DNA of 64,000 bases from Amycolatopsis vancoresmycina (GCF_000716785.1 NZ_JNYY01000019.1:101630-165629); one strand, 5' to 3'; counted from the stretch's first letter, positions 16,980 through 29,962 are shown. A program made the numbers and translations. Notes: generated by a model from the letters alone, not told the origin.

Positions 16980-19034
16980 ATGACGGCGCTCGTTTCCTGG
17001 TGCTTCCGCCGGGCCGGCGTCGTCGCCGTGCTCTGGCTGGTGGCACTCGGCGGGCTCGCGGCCGCCGCGGTGCACACCGGCGCGGCCTTCCGCGACACGG
17101 TGGAACTGCCCGCCGCGGACAGCACCGCGGCGGCGCACCTGCTGGGGAGCACCGGATCCGCGGAACGGGTCGTCGTCCGTGCACCGGACGGGCCGGTCGA
17201 CCGCGGCCCGGGCCGCGCCCGGCTCGACGCGTTCGCCGCCCGGCTGGCCGAGCTGCCGCACGTCGTCTCCGTCGCCCCGCCGCCCGGCGAAGTGTCGGCC
17301 GACCGGCGGACCGCGGTGCTCACCGTGCGGTTCGACGCGCCGGCCGCGGACCTCGGGCAGGGCACCGCCGACGCGTTCGCCGCCGTCGTCCGGGGCGCCT
17401 CGGGCCTGACCGCCGGTGCGTCCGGCGAACTCGCCGCGATGACGGCCGCCGCGCCGGACCTGGGCAACGCCGGGATCGGCCTGCTCGCCGCGGCCCTGGT
17501 GCTGCTGGTGGCCTTCGGCTCGGTGACCGGCGTCCTGCTGCCGATCGTCACCGCGTCGGTCTCGGTCGGCTGCGCCCTGGCCGCCGTGACACTGTTGTCG
17601 CACGTCATGACCATCCCGAAGATCAGCACCGAAATCGCCGCGCTGCTCGGGCTCGGCGTCGGCGTCGACTACGCGCTGTTCGTGCTCACGCGGTTCCGGC
17701 AGAGCCGCCGGGACGGCGCCGAGCCGGCCGCGGCACTGGCCGTGGCGGCGGCGACCTCCGGCCGCAGCGTCGTCTTCGCCGGTGTCACGGTGGGTGTCTC
17801 GCTGGCCGGGATGGTCACCGTCGGCCTGCCGTTCCTGGACGGGATCGCGGTGGCGGCCGCGGTTTCGGTGCTGCTGACCGCGTTCGCCGCGCTCACCCTG
17901 CTGCCCGCGCTGCTGCGGCCCGCCGCCCGCCGGATGCGCCCGGGACCGGACGGCGCGGACGGCCACTGGGCCCGGACGGCGCGGGCGGTGACCGCGCGGC
18001 CCGGCCCGTACACCCTCGCCGCGCTGCTGGTCGTGGCCGTCCTCGCGCTGCCCGCGACCGGCCTGCGGCTCGGCGTCCCGGACGCCGCGCTCGACCCGCC
18101 CGGCAGCGTCACGCGGACCGCCGCCACCTTGCTGGCGGAGGGGTTCGGGCCGGGCGCGGACGCGCCCTTGCTGGTGACGGGAACCGACGGCGCCTCGGTG
18201 GGCATGCTGCGGGAAGCGCTGCTCGCGAGCGCCGACGCCGGCCCGCCCACCCCGCTGCCCGGCGGCGGCTGGCTGCTCACGGTCGTCCCGCGGACAGCAC
18301 CGGACGACCCGGCCACCGGCGCGCTGCTGGCTTCGACGCGGGTGATGGCCGACGTCATCGCCGGGCCGGGCACGCACGTCGGCGGCGCCGTCGCGGCCCG
18401 CGCGGACTTTTCCGCGGCCATCACCGGGCGGCTGCCGCTGTTCCTCGCCTCGGTCGTCGGGATTTCGGTGCTCCTGCTGGCCTGGGTTTTCCGCAGCGTG
18501 CTGATCCCGCTGACGGCGGCGGTGATGAACCTGCTGACCGCGGCCGCGACGACCGGCGCGGTGGTGTTCGCCTTCGGCGCCCCGATCGAGCCGTACCTGC
18601 CGGTGTTCCTGTTCGCCGGGCTGTTCGGGCTGTCGATGGACTACGAGGTCTTCCTCATCGCCCGCATCCAGGAAGCGTGGCGCCGCCACGGCGACACGCG
18701 GGCGAGCTGTAACAGCCGGGGCTTCGCCCCGGGCCGGGGGCTTCGCCACCCGGACCCCCTGAAAGCGGCCATCGTCGACGGCATCGCCGCGACGGGCCGG
18801 ACCATCACCGCGGCCGCGTTGATCATGGCGCTCGTGTTCGTGTCGTTCGCCTTCGTGGACGCCCGGGTGGTGCGCGAGGCCGGCGTCGGGCTGACCGTCG
18901 CCGTGCTGCTGGACGCCGTCGTGGTCCGGTGCGTGCTCGTCCCGGCGGTGATGAGCCGGCTGGGCGCGGCGAACTGGTGGTTCCCGGGACGGCGGGCCGT
19001 GGCCGTCCGCGAGCCGATGGGGAGCGTGCGGTGA
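16980..19034 (+). CDS. MMPL/RND-family transporter with an in-frame REP-like insertion
   Basis: This 684-residue inner-membrane exporter has two homologous halves, each with an extracytoplasmic loop followed by about five helices; STEIAALLGLGVGVDYALFVLTRFRQ and GLFGLSMDYEVFLIARIQEAW are the MMPL signatures carrying the proton-relay Asp-Tyr pairs. Such proteins move complex lipids or small molecules across the membrane. ATG at 16980 has AAAGGAG 8 nt upstream. Residues 576-596 are foreign to the family: the cytoplasmic loop between RRHGDTRA and the conserved AIVDGIAATGRTI is extended by about 21 residues encoded by a hairpin repeat that also occurs at 33799. The frame is preserved, so the protein is probably functional. 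The stop overlaps the MFS start by 4 bp. Confidence 0.9.
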   Translation: MTALVSWCFRRAGVVAVLWLVALGGLAAAAVHTGAAFRDTVELPAADSTAAAHLLGSTGSAERVVVRAPDGPVDRGPGRARLDAFAARLAELPHVVSVAPPPGEVSADRRTAVLTVRFDAPAADLGQGTADAFAAVVRGASGLTAGASGELAAMTAAAPDLGNAGIGLLAAALVLLVAFGSVTGVLLPIVTASVSVGCALAAVTLLSHVMTIPKISTEIAALLGLGVGVDYALFVLTRFRQSRRDGAEPAAALAVAAATSGRSVVFAGVTVGVSLAGMVTVGLPFLDGIAVAAAVSVLLTAFAALTLLPALLRPAARRMRPGPDGADGHWARTARAVTARPGPYTLAALLVVAVLALPATGLRLGVPDAALDPPGSVTRTAATLLAEGFGPGADAPLLVTGTDGASVGMLREALLASADAGPPTPLPGGGWLLTVVPRTAPDDPATGALLASTRVMADVIAGPGTHVGGAVAARADFSAAITGRLPLFLASVVGISVLLLAWVFRSVLIPLTAAVMNLLTAAATTGAVVFAFGAPIEPYLPVFLFAGLFGLSMDYEVFLIARIQEAWRRHGDTRASCNSRGFAPGRGLRHPDPLKAAIVDGIAATGRTITAAALIMALVFVSFAFVDARVVREAGVGLTVAVLLDAVVVRCVLVPAVMSRLGAANWWFPGRRAVAVREPMGSVR
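18716..18765. repeat. REP-like hairpin element, copy A, inside the mmpL coding sequence
   Basis: It begins CCGGGGCTTCGCCCCGG (a hairpin) and continues with a second GC-rich inverted arm ending ACCCGGACCCCC-T-GAAAG. Apart from one substitution and one extra T it is identical to 33799-33847. Read in the mmpL frame it encodes RGFAPGRGLRHPDP, which breaks the conserved family sequence. Confidence 0.85.
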
Positions 19035-20416
19035 CGCGGCGGACGTTGACCGTGCTCGCCCTGGGCGCGTTCGTGACCACGCTGGACAACACGATCGTCG
19101 CGGCGGGCGCGCCGTCGATCGCCCGCGACCTGGGCCTCGATGTCGGTGCCCTGCAATGGGTCGCGCTCGGCTACATGCTGCCGTTCGCCGGGCTGCTGCT
19201 GGTGGCGGGTGCGCTGGTGGACCGCTGGGGCCGCCGCCGCACGCTGACGGCCGCGTTGCTCGCGTTCGGCGCCGGGGCCGCCGCCGGCGGGCTCGGCGGG
19301 ACGCTGTGGCTGCTGGTCGCCGCCCGCGTGCTGCAGGGTGCCGCGGCCGCCTTCCTCGTGCCGGGCCTGCTGAGCCTGCTGCGGACGAACCTCGACGCGC
19401 GCGGCCGGACGCTCGGCGCGGCGGTCTGGACCGCGTGCCTCGCGGCGGCGCTGGCCCTCGGCCCGCCGCTCGGCGGGGTGCTGAGCGAATACCTCGGCTG
19501 GAGCTGGATCTTCTTCGTCAACCTCCCGTTCGTGGCGGCGATGCTCGTGCTGCTGCCGTCGACCGCGCCGCCCGGCCGGGCCGCCGGCACCCGCGCGCCG
19601 CCGCTCGGGGCGATGGCCGCGGTGACGGCGAGCCTGGTGCTGCTCACCACCGCGCTGGCCGAACCGCGGATCGCGCAGCCCCTGGTCGCCGCGGGCGTGC
19701 TGCTCGCCGCCGGGTTCGCCGTCCGGGAACGGCGGGCGCGGGAACGGCTGATCCCGGCCGCCCTGACCGGGAACCGGGTGTTCGCGGGCTCGCTCGGGCT
19801 GCAGCTGCTGTGGGGCCTCGGCATCTCCGGGATCTTCTTCTTCACGCCGTTGCTGCACCAGGAGTTCCTGGGCCTCGGCCCGGTCGGCGCCGGGCTGCCG
19901 CTGGTGCTGGTCGCGGTCGCGGTGGCGGCCGCGACCCCGCTGGTTCCGGCGGTCACCGCCGGTGCCGGTCCACATCGGACGGTCGCGGCCGGGCTGGCGG
20001 TGGTCGGCGCCGGGCTGCTCGCCCTCGCCGCGGTGAACCACCTCCCGCAGCTGTGGCCGCGGGTGCCGGGCATGCTCCTGATCGGGGCGGGCTCGGCCTT
20101 CACCGTCCCGATGACGTCGCACGCGCTCGACGTGGTGGACCAGCGGTATTCCGGCACCGCTTCGGGACTGCTCACCGCGGCGCGGGAACTGTCGAGCGCC
20201 CTCGGTGTCGCCTTGATCGGCACGGTGCTGACGGCGGTGCGCGCGGCACGGCTGGAATCCGGCGTGCCCGCCGGGGCCGCGCTGGCCGGTGGCTACACCG
20301 CCGGGCTGCTCACCGCGGCCGGGCTGACGTTCGCCGGCGCCCTGCTCGCCGCCCGCGTGCTGCGGGACGGTTCGCCGATTATCTCGTCGCCGCATGACAA
20401 ACGCGCTGTCCCGTAA
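19031..20416 (+). CDS. MFS transporter, DHA2 (EmrB/QacA-type) family
   Basis: A proton-driven exporter of 461 residues with about 14 transmembrane helices. Motif D1-like TLDNTIVAAGAPSIARDLG opens helix 1, GALVDRWGRRRTLTAALL is motif A after helix 2, and LGPPLGGVLSEYLGWSWIFFVNLP is the antiporter motif C region. Its GTG start overlaps the mmpL stop (GTGA), making a two-gene export operon directly upstream of the lipid-synthesis operon. Export of the polyketide-derived product, or of a toxic intermediate, is a reasonable inference from context. Confidence 0.9.
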   Translation: MTRRTLTVLALGAFVTTLDNTIVAAGAPSIARDLGLDVGALQWVALGYMLPFAGLLLVAGALVDRWGRRRTLTAALLAFGAGAAAGGLGGTLWLLVAARVLQGAAAAFLVPGLLSLLRTNLDARGRTLGAAVWTACLAAALALGPPLGGVLSEYLGWSWIFFVNLPFVAAMLVLLPSTAPPGRAAGTRAPPLGAMAAVTASLVLLTTALAEPRIAQPLVAAGVLLAAGFAVRERRARERLIPAALTGNRVFAGSLGLQLLWGLGISGIFFFTPLLHQEFLGLGPVGAGLPLVLVAVAVAAATPLVPAVTAGAGPHRTVAAGLAVVGAGLLALAAVNHLPQLWPRVPGMLLIGAGSAFTVPMTSHALDVVDQRYSGTASGLLTAARELSSALGVALIGTVLTAVRAARLESGVPAGAALAGGYTAGLLTAAGLTFAGALLAARVLRDGSPIISSPHDKRAVP

Positions 20417-20449
20417 CCCGTTTCCCCATGAGTATCCCGGCTCGATCCG

Positions 20450-20477
20450 TTGACAACCGCACGGGCGCGGCTATTCA
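20450..20477 (+). promoter_or_regulatory. Sigma-70-type promoter of the FAAL-PKS operon
   Basis: TTGACA at 20450-20455 and TATTCA at 20472-20477 are separated by 16 bp. The predicted start of transcription lies about 25 nt before the FAAL start codon, which has GAGGA 3-8 nt upstream. The synthesis operon therefore has its own promoter. Confidence 0.7.
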
Positions 20478-20508
20478 CTGCGCCGGTAAACGCTCTCTGC
20501 GAGGACGC

Positions 20509-22238
<1,730 letters not shown>

Positions 22239-22242
<4 letters not shown>

Positions 22243-25200
22243 GCGCGCCCGACGCGGCGGCGATCCGCGCCTGGCTGACCGCCCGGATCGGCGACGTCGA
22301 CCCCGGACGGCCGCTGCACGAAACCGGACTGTCCTCACGGGACGCGACGACCCTGGCCGCCGACCTCGGCCGGTTCGTCGGCCGCACCCTGGCCCCGACG
22401 CTGGTGTGGCAGTACCCGACGATCACCGCGCTCGCGGACCACCTGTCCGATGTGGACCCTGCGGCGGAGTACGTGCCGCTGCCGGAGGACGGGGAACCGA
22501 TCGCCGTCGTCGGCCTCGGCTGCCGCCTGCCGGGCGGGATCGACTCCCCGGAGGCGTTCTGGCGCTTCCTCGACGCGGGCGGTGACGGCATCGGCGACGT
22601 CCCCGAAGGCCGGTGGGAGACGTTCGCGCCGGCCGAAGACCTCGCCGGCGTGCCCGCGCGCGGCGGGTTCCTCGACGACGTCGCCGGGTTCGACGCGGCG
22701 TTCTTCGGCATCACCCCGGGCGAGGCCGTGGCGATGGACCCGCAGCAGCGGATCCTCCTGGAAGTCGCGTGGGCGGCGCTGGAGCACGCCGGGATCCCGC
22801 CGTCCGCCCTGCGCGGCAGCCGGACCGGGGTGTTCGTCGGGCTGTCGGCCACGGAGTACGGCTCGCTGACGATGACCGACGTCACCGGCGTCGACGTCTG
22901 GTCCGGGACGGGCGCGGCGGCGAGCATCGCCGCGAACCGGCTCTCGTACCTGCTCGACCTGCGCGGGCCCAGCCTCACCCTCGACACGGCGTGTTCGTCG
23001 TCGCTGGTCGCGGTGCACCAGGCGGTGCAGAGCCTGCGGCGCGGCGAGAGCGAGCTCGCGCTCGTGGCCGGGGTGAACGTGCTGCTGTCGCCCGGGATCA
23101 CGGCCGGGTTCCAGCGCGCGGGCGTGCTCGCCGCCGACGGCCGGTGCAAGCCGTTCGACGCCGGCGCCGACGGCATCGCCCGCGGCGAAGGCTGCGGCGT
23201 GGTCGTGCTGAAGCCGCTGCGGGCGGCGCGCGGCGACCGGGTGCTGGCGGTGATCCGCGGCAGCGCGGTGAACTCCGACGGCCGCTCCAACGGCCTGACC
23301 GCCCCGAACCCGGACGCCCAGGTCGCTTTGCTGCGGGACGCCTACTCCGCGGCGGGCGTCGATCCGTCCTCTGTGGACTACGTCGAGGCGCACGGCACCG
23401 GCACGCCGCTGGGCGACCCGCTGGAGGCGGGGGCACTGGCCACGGTGCTCGGGGCCGGGCGCGAACCCGGCCGCCCGGTGCTGCTCGGGTCGGTGAAGAG
23501 CAACCTGGGCCACCTCGAAGGGGCGGCCGGGATCACCGGGCTGCTCAAGGTGGTGCTGGCGATGACCCACCGGCGGCTGCCGCCGAGCCTGCACTTCCGC
23601 GCGCCGAACCCGCACATCGACTTCACGGGTCTGCGGGTGGTCGCCGCGGGCACGGACTGGCCGCGGTATTCCGGGACGGCCCGGGCCGGGGTGTCGGCGT
23701 TCGGCTTCGGCGGCACCAACGCGCACGTCGTGCTGGAGGAGTGGCCGTCGTTCCCGCCGCGGGCCGGGGACGGCGGGCCGCAGGTGTTCGCGCTCTCGGC
23801 CCGGTCGGCGGAGGTGCTGCGGGCCCGGGCGGGCGAGCTGGCGGACTGGCTGGCGGAGGGCGACCTGCCTCTCGACGCGGTGGCGGCGACCCTGGCGCAC
23901 CGGCGCGAGCACCTGCCGGTGCGCGGCGCGGTGGTCGCCGAACGCCGTGACGACGTGGTCGATGCCCTGCGGGACTTGGCGGACGGGCGGGGAATCACCG
24001 GGGACGACCCGGCCGGAGCGCCCGTCTTCGTGTTCTCCGGCTACGGCTCGCAGTGGTCCGGCATGGGCCGCGAACTGCTCGGCTCCGAGCCCGCCTTCCG
24101 CGCCGAAATCGACGCGCTCGACCCCATCTTCCGCGCTGAAGCCGGGTTCTCGTTGCGGGACGCGCTTCAGCGGGAACTCCCGGATCTCGCCGCGACCCAG
24201 CTCACCCTCTTCGGCATGCAACTCGCCCTCGCCGCCCTGTGGCGGGCGCACGGCGTCACCCCCGCCGCCGTGCTCGGGCACTCCCTGGGCGAGGTGGCTG
24301 CCGCCGTCGTGGCCGGGGCCCTCGATGTCGCCTCCGGGCTGAAGGTGATGGCCGCCCGGGCGCGGCTGCTCGCCGAAGTCGATGCCCGGGGCGGTGGGGC
24401 GATGGCCGTCGTCGAGCTGTCCGCCGCCGAACTGGCGGACTTCCCCGGCGTCACCATCGCCGTGTACGCCTCGCCGATCCAGTGCACCATCAGCGGGGCC
24501 GCCGACCGCGTCGACGCCGTCGTCGCGCACGCCGAACGCCTCGGGCGGCTCGCCCGGCGGCTGCCGGTCGGCGGGGCCGGGCACTCCGCCGCCGTCGAGC
24601 CCGTGCTCGGCCGCTTCCGGGCCGCGCTCACCGGGCTCACCGCCCGGCCGCCGGAAATCCTTTGCTACAGCAGCGTTCTGGAGGATCCGCGCGAGACGCC
24701 CGCCTTCGACGTCGAATACTGGGCGGCCAACCTGCGGCGTCCGGTGCGGTTCAGCCAGGCCGTCGCCGCCGCGGCCGGCGACGGGCACGCCGTCTTCCTC
24801 GAAATCTCACCGCACCCCGTCGCGCTCGCCGCGATCGAACAGGCCGGCGTGCTCGGCCTGCCCTCGGCGAGTCGCCGGACCGGCGAGCGGACCGCGTTCC
24901 TCACCAGCCTCGCCCGGCTGCACGTCCTCGGCCGGCCCGGCGTGCTCGCCGCCCGCCCGCAGACGCCGCCGATCGAGCTGCCCGGCCCGGTGTGGCGGCA
25001 CGAACGCTTCTGGCCGCGCCGGACCGTCCGCGGCGGCGGCGCGCATCCGCTGCTCGGCGTGCACATCGAGGACCCGGGCGGCGGTCACCTGTGGCGCGGG
25101 GACGCCGGCACGGCCGGGTTGCCGTGGCTGGCCGACCACACCGTGGCCGGGAAGCCGGTGTTCCCGGCCACCGGCTTCCTCGAGCTGGCCCTCGCCGCCG

Positions 25201-28200
25201 GGCCGGGCCGGCACGTCCACGACCTCGAGCTGACGGAACTCCTGCCGCTCGGCGAGCACACCGAGGTCACGACGAGCCTGCGCGGGTCCGAGCTGGCCGT
25301 GCACACCAGGACCGCCGGAGGGCAGTGGGTCCGGCACGCCACCGCCCGGATCGGCACCGGCGGCACGCCGTCCGCGCCGTTCGGGGAGACCGGGGGCGAG
25401 CCGGTCGACGTCTACCGGGCGCTGGCCGACCTGGGCCAGTCCTACGGCCCGGCCTTCCGCCGCCTGCGCCGGGTCACCGCCGCGCCCGGCCGTGCGTCGG
25501 CGTCGATCGCGCAGCCGGACGCCGGCCACCCCGCCTACGTGCTGCACCCCGCGCTCGCCGACGCCTGCCTGCACGCCTTGGCCGCGGCCGTCGGCGAGGC
25601 GGACGCGCTCTACCTGCCGCTCAGTGTGGGCGAAGTCGTGGTCGCCGGTGATCCGCGCGGCGGCGTGCGGGTGGACGCCGTGCTCCGGGAGTCCGGCGAG
25701 GGCGTGCTGGGCAGCGTCCAGCTGGTCGGCGCCGACGGCGTCGTCCTGGTCGAGTTCCGCGACGTCTACTGCCGCCGGTACCGCGACGCGGCGTTGACGC
25801 GGTTGCTGTACGAGGCGGCCTGGCAGCCGGTGCCGCTGCCGGCCGCGACGCCGCGGGCGCACCGCTGGATCGTGCTGTCCGGCGACGAGCGGGCGTTCGC
25901 GGGCGACGACGTCCGGACCGCCCGGCTCGGCGACCGGGCCGAGCTGGCGAAGCTGCTGCGCGACGGCGAACCGACGGCGGTCCTCGCCCTGCTCGGCAGC
26001 GCGACCGGGCCGGATCCGGAGCGCGGCGCGCGGCTGGTCGAGACGGTGACCGGGATCGTCGCCGAACTGGCCGAACTGCCGGTGGCGCCCCGGTTGTGGC
26101 TGGCCGGTGACGGCGATCCCGGCCTGGCCGCACTCCGCGGGCTCGTGCGCGTGCTGGCGTTCGAGCACCCCGAACTGCGGGTGACCCTGGTCGAGGGCGG
26201 TGCGGACCGGCTGCCGGACGAGCTGCGCGCGGACGGGCCGGACGACGAGGTCGCCTGGCACGACGGCGTGCGGCACGCGCGGCGCCTGGTCCGCCCGGAC
26301 GCGAGCGACCCGGTGCGGGCGCCGGTCCGCGACGGCGCCTACGTCATCACCGGCGGGCTCGGCGGCCTCGGCCGGGCCGCGGCGAGGTGGCTGGCCGGGC
26401 GAGGGGCGACGCGGCTGGTGCTCAACAGCAGGCACGCCGCCGATCCCGGCCTCGGCGACCTCGGCGCCGACATCCGGGTGGTGCCCGGCGACATCGCCGC
26501 GCCGGGCACGGCCGAAACCCTGGTCGCGGTGGCCGTCGAAGGGGGCGTGCCGCTGCGCGGGGTGCTGCACGCCGCCGGCGTCCTGGCCGACGGCGCCGCG
26601 ATCAGCCTCGACGCCGAGGCACTCGACGCCGTCTGGCGGCCGAAGGCGCTGGGCGCCTGGCGGCTGCACGAAGCGACCGCCGGGCACGACCTCGACTGGT
26701 GGCTGGTGTATTCGTCGGCGGCCGCGCTGTTCGGGTCGCCGGGCCAGTCCGTCTACGCCACCGCGAACGCGTGGGCCGACGCACTGGTCGCGTGGCGCCG
26801 GGCCCAGGGCCTGCCCGCGGCGACGATCGGCTGGGGCGCCTGGGGCGAAACCGGCGCCGCGGCCGGCTCGGCCAACCCGGTGCTCGACCCGCTCGGCACC
26901 GGGGAAGCGTTGTCCGCCCTGGAGTTCGTGCTGGCGCGCGACCGCGCGGCGACCGGCGTCGCCCGCGTGGACTCCGCAACCGTGCTGGACCTGTTCCCGC
27001 GGCTGGGGGAGCGGCCGTTCTTCGGGCTCTTCTCGCCGGGGACCGCACAGTCCACTTGGGACGGCATGGACACGTTGCGCGGGAGCTCACCCGACGTCGC
27101 TCACGCCGCCATCGCCGACCACCTGGCCACGCTCGTCGGGGATCTCCTGGGGCTGGGCGAGGTGGACCGGACCGTGCCGCTCACCCGGCTCGGGCTCGAC
27201 TCCCTGTCGGCGATGCGGGCCCGGGGCGCGGTGGAACGCGACTTCGGGCTGCCGCTGCCGATCCCGCTGCTCCTGCGCGGGGCCAGCCTGGTGGAGCTCG
27301 CCGGGCACCTCGCCGAGCAGGCGGGCTTCGGGCCCGCCGCACCGGCCGTCAGGGTCGTCACCGGGCCACGGGACCCCGCCGAACGCTGGGTCGCCCGGCA
27401 CTGGCGGGCCGTGCTGGGCGGCCCGGAACCGGGCGTGCACGACGGCTTCTTCGCCGTCGGCGGCGACGCCGAGCGCGCCCGGCAGCTGGAAGCCGTGCTC
27501 GCGGACCACCTCACCGCCGTCCCCGGCGACCTCTTCGCGACACCCACGATCGCCGCGATGGCCGACCTGCTGCGCGCTGAACTCGAAGGCCACGGCGGCG
27601 GCCCGGTGCGGCTGCTGCGCGACGGCGTCGGCGAGCCGGTGTTCCTGTTCCACCCGGCGGGCGGGACGGCGAGCGTGTACCGCGAGCTCGCCCGGCTGCT
27701 GCCGGAAGGACCGCCGGTGTACGGGTTCGAGCGCCTCGACGACGAGGACACCGTCGAGGGCAAGGCGGCCCGGTACGCCGGGCTGATCCGGGACATCCGG
27801 CCGCACGGGCCGTACCGGCTGGGCGGCTGGTCGTTCGGCGGCTGCCTGGCCTACGAGACCGCACGCCTGCTGGGCGGGGCCGAGGTGGTGGTCCTCATCG
27901 ACACCATCCTGCCGCTGCCCGCGCCGGGGAAACCGGCGGAAGAGCTGCTGCTGGACCGGTTCGACCGGTTCGCCGAGCACATTTCCCGGACCTACGGCGT
28001 GCCGTTCGCCATCCCGCGCGAGGAGCTCGCGGACCTCGGCGAGGACGCCCAGATCGAGTGGGTGTTCGCCAAGCTGACCGAACTGGTGCCGGACCTGGGC
28101 GCCGGTGTCCTGCGGCACCAGTACGAGTCCTATGTGGACGCCCGGGTGGCCGAACGCTACCGGCCGGCGCCCTACGACGGGCGCGTGGTGCTGCTGCGCG

Positions 28201-28385
28201 CGCAGGAACCGCACCCGCTCACCACGGCTTTGGACCCGCGGTACCTGCGCACCGACGACACCCTCGGCTGGGACGAACACTGCCGCGCACTCGAAGTCGT
28301 GCGCGTTCCCGGCGACCACGTGTCGATGATCGACCCGCCGCACGTGGCGGTGCTGGCCGAGCGGCTCGGGGCGGTGGTGCGCTGA
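22239..28385 (+). CDS. Type I polyketide synthase, Pks13-like frame with added DH and KR (ACP-KS-AT-DH-KR-ACP-carrier*-TE)
   Basis: A single protein of 2048 residues. The N-terminal ACP (HETGLSSRDATTLAADLG, phosphopantetheine Ser33) closely resembles the Pks13 loading ACP. KS, residues about 86-510: DTACSSS Cys252, EAHGTGTPLGDP His385, NLGHLEG His425. AT, 595-880: GHSLG Ser682, with the unusual selectivity motif GAGHS around His782. DH, 930-1190: DHTVAGKPVFP His967 and HPALADACLHAL Asp1108. KR, 1365-1545: TGGLGGLG and SVYATAN Tyr1506. ACP2: GLDSLSAM Ser1655. A second carrier-like domain reads VGGDAERA at 1744 and lacks the acceptor serine. TE, 1797-2045: GWSFGG Ser1865, His2027. There is no ER. 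It would condense a FAAL-loaded fatty acid with a carboxylated acyl unit, reduce and possibly dehydrate the product, and release it by TE. Confidence 0.92.
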
Positions 28386-29962
28386 TGGACGAGCTGACCC
28401 CGACCACGGCGTTCCGGATCGCCGACCTCGCCGCGCGGCAGGACGAAGCCGTGCGGATCGCCGAAAAGCGGGCCGTCGACCGGCAGCACGCCAAGGGCAA
28501 GCTGACCGCGCGCGAGCGGATCGGCCTGCTGCTGGACGCCGGGTCCTTCGTGGAGCTCGACCAGTTCGCCCGGCACCGGTGCGCCGAGTTCGGGATGGAC
28601 GCCAACCGGCCGTGGGGCGACGGCGTCGTCACCGGGCACGGCACCGTCGACGGACGGCAGGTCTGCGTCTTCTCCCAGGACTTCAGCGTCTTCGGTGGCA
28701 GCCTGGGCGAGGCGTCGGGCGAGAAGGTTCTCAAGCTGATGGACCTGGCGATGACGATCGGCTGCCCGGTCGTCGGTATCAACGACTCCGGCGGCGCGCG
28801 GATCCAGGAAGGCGTCGTCTCGCTGGCGTACTACGCCGAACTCGGCCGCCGCAACGCCCACGCCTCCGGCGTCATCCCGCAGATCTCGATGATCATGGGC
28901 CCGTGCGCGGGCGGGGCGGTCTACGCGCCGGCGATCACCGACTTCACCGTGATGGTCGACACGACGTCGCACATGTTCGTCACCGGCCCGGACGTCGTGC
29001 ACGCCGTCACCGGCGAGCACGTCACCGCGCAGGAACTGGGCGGCGCGGCCGTGCAGAGCGAAATCGCCGGCAATGCCCACCACCGGGCCGTCGACGAGGA
29101 GGACGCCGTCGAGTGGGTGCAGACGCTGCTCGGCTACCTGCCCGCCAACAACCTCGACGCCGGGCCGGAATACGCCGACGACACCAGTCCCGTGCTCACC
29201 CCCGCCGACCTCGCGCTCGACCGGCTGGTGCCGGACTCGCCGAACCAGACCTACGACATGACCGAGCTGATCGCCGCGCTGGTCGACGACGGCGAGTACA
29301 CCGAGGTGCACAGTGCCTTCGCCGCCAACATGATCTGCGCGTTCGGCCGGATCCAGGGCCGCTCGGTCGGCGTCGTGGCGAACCAGCCGCGACACCAGGC
29401 CGGCGTGCTCGACATCGACGCGTCGGAGAAGGCCGCGCGGTTCGTGCGCTTCTGCGACGCCTTCGGCATCCCGCTGCTCACCCTCGCCGACGTCCCCGGC
29501 TACCTCCCGGGCCGCGACCAGGAACGCGGCGGGATCATCCGCCGCGGCGCCAAGCTGATCTACGCCTATTCCGAGGCGACCGTGCCGAAGGTGACCGTCG
29601 TCGTGCGCAAGGCCTACGGCGGCGGCTACGCGGTGATGGGCTCCAAACACCTCGGCGCCGACGTCTCGATGGCGTGGCCCACCGCGGAAATCGCGGTGAT
29701 GGGTGCCGAAGGTGCGGTGCGGGTGCTCTACCGGCGCGAACTGGCCGCCCTGCCACCGGACGAGCGGGAGGCGGCCCACCGCCGGCTCACCGAGGAGTAC
29801 CGCAAGCGCCACGGCGGCCCGTACCTGGCCGCCGAACGCGGGTACGTCGACCAGGTGATCCCGCCGTCGCAGACCCGCCTGCAGGTGGCGCGGGCGCTGC
29901 GGACCCTGCGCACCAAGCGGCAGACCCTGCCGGCCAGGAAACACGGAAACATCCCCCTCTGA
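28385..29962 (+). CDS. Acyl-CoA carboxylase beta (carboxyltransferase) subunit, AccD4/AccD5 type
   Basis: It transfers carboxyl groups from biotin to acyl-CoA. The 525-residue protein has both crotonase-like halves: N-terminal biotin-binding GINDSGGARIQEGVVSL and IMGPCAGGAVYAPAITDF; C-terminal acyl-CoA-binding DVPGYLPGRDQERGGIIRRGAKL and VVRKAYGGGYAVMGSKHLGAD. It ends KHGNIPL as in propionyl-CoA carboxylase beta subunits. Its start overlaps the PKS stop by one base (TGATG). By analogy with AccD4 beside Pks13, it probably makes the malonyl, methylmalonyl or longer alkylmalonyl extender for the PKS. The biotinylated alpha subunit is not in the window and must act in trans. Confidence 0.93.
   Translation: MDELTPTTAFRIADLAARQDEAVRIAEKRAVDRQHAKGKLTARERIGLLLDAGSFVELDQFARHRCAEFGMDANRPWGDGVVTGHGTVDGRQVCVFSQDFSVFGGSLGEASGEKVLKLMDLAMTIGCPVVGINDSGGARIQEGVVSLAYYAELGRRNAHASGVIPQISMIMGPCAGGAVYAPAITDFTVMVDTTSHMFVTGPDVVHAVTGEHVTAQELGGAAVQSEIAGNAHHRAVDEEDAVEWVQTLLGYLPANNLDAGPEYADDTSPVLTPADLALDRLVPDSPNQTYDMTELIAALVDDGEYTEVHSAFAANMICAFGRIQGRSVGVVANQPRHQAGVLDIDASEKAARFVRFCDAFGIPLLTLADVPGYLPGRDQERGGIIRRGAKLIYAYSEATVPKVTVVVRKAYGGGYAVMGSKHLGADVSMAWPTAEIAVMGAEGAVRVLYRRELAALPPDEREAAHRRLTEEYRKRHGGPYLAAERGYVDQVIPPSQTRLQVARALRTLRTKRQTLPARKHGNIPL

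Noticed and set aside
27350..27560. NRPS module at the end of the PKS
   Set aside because: The PCP-like segment lacks the acceptor serine and there is no condensation or adenylation domain, so no amino acid incorporation is supported.
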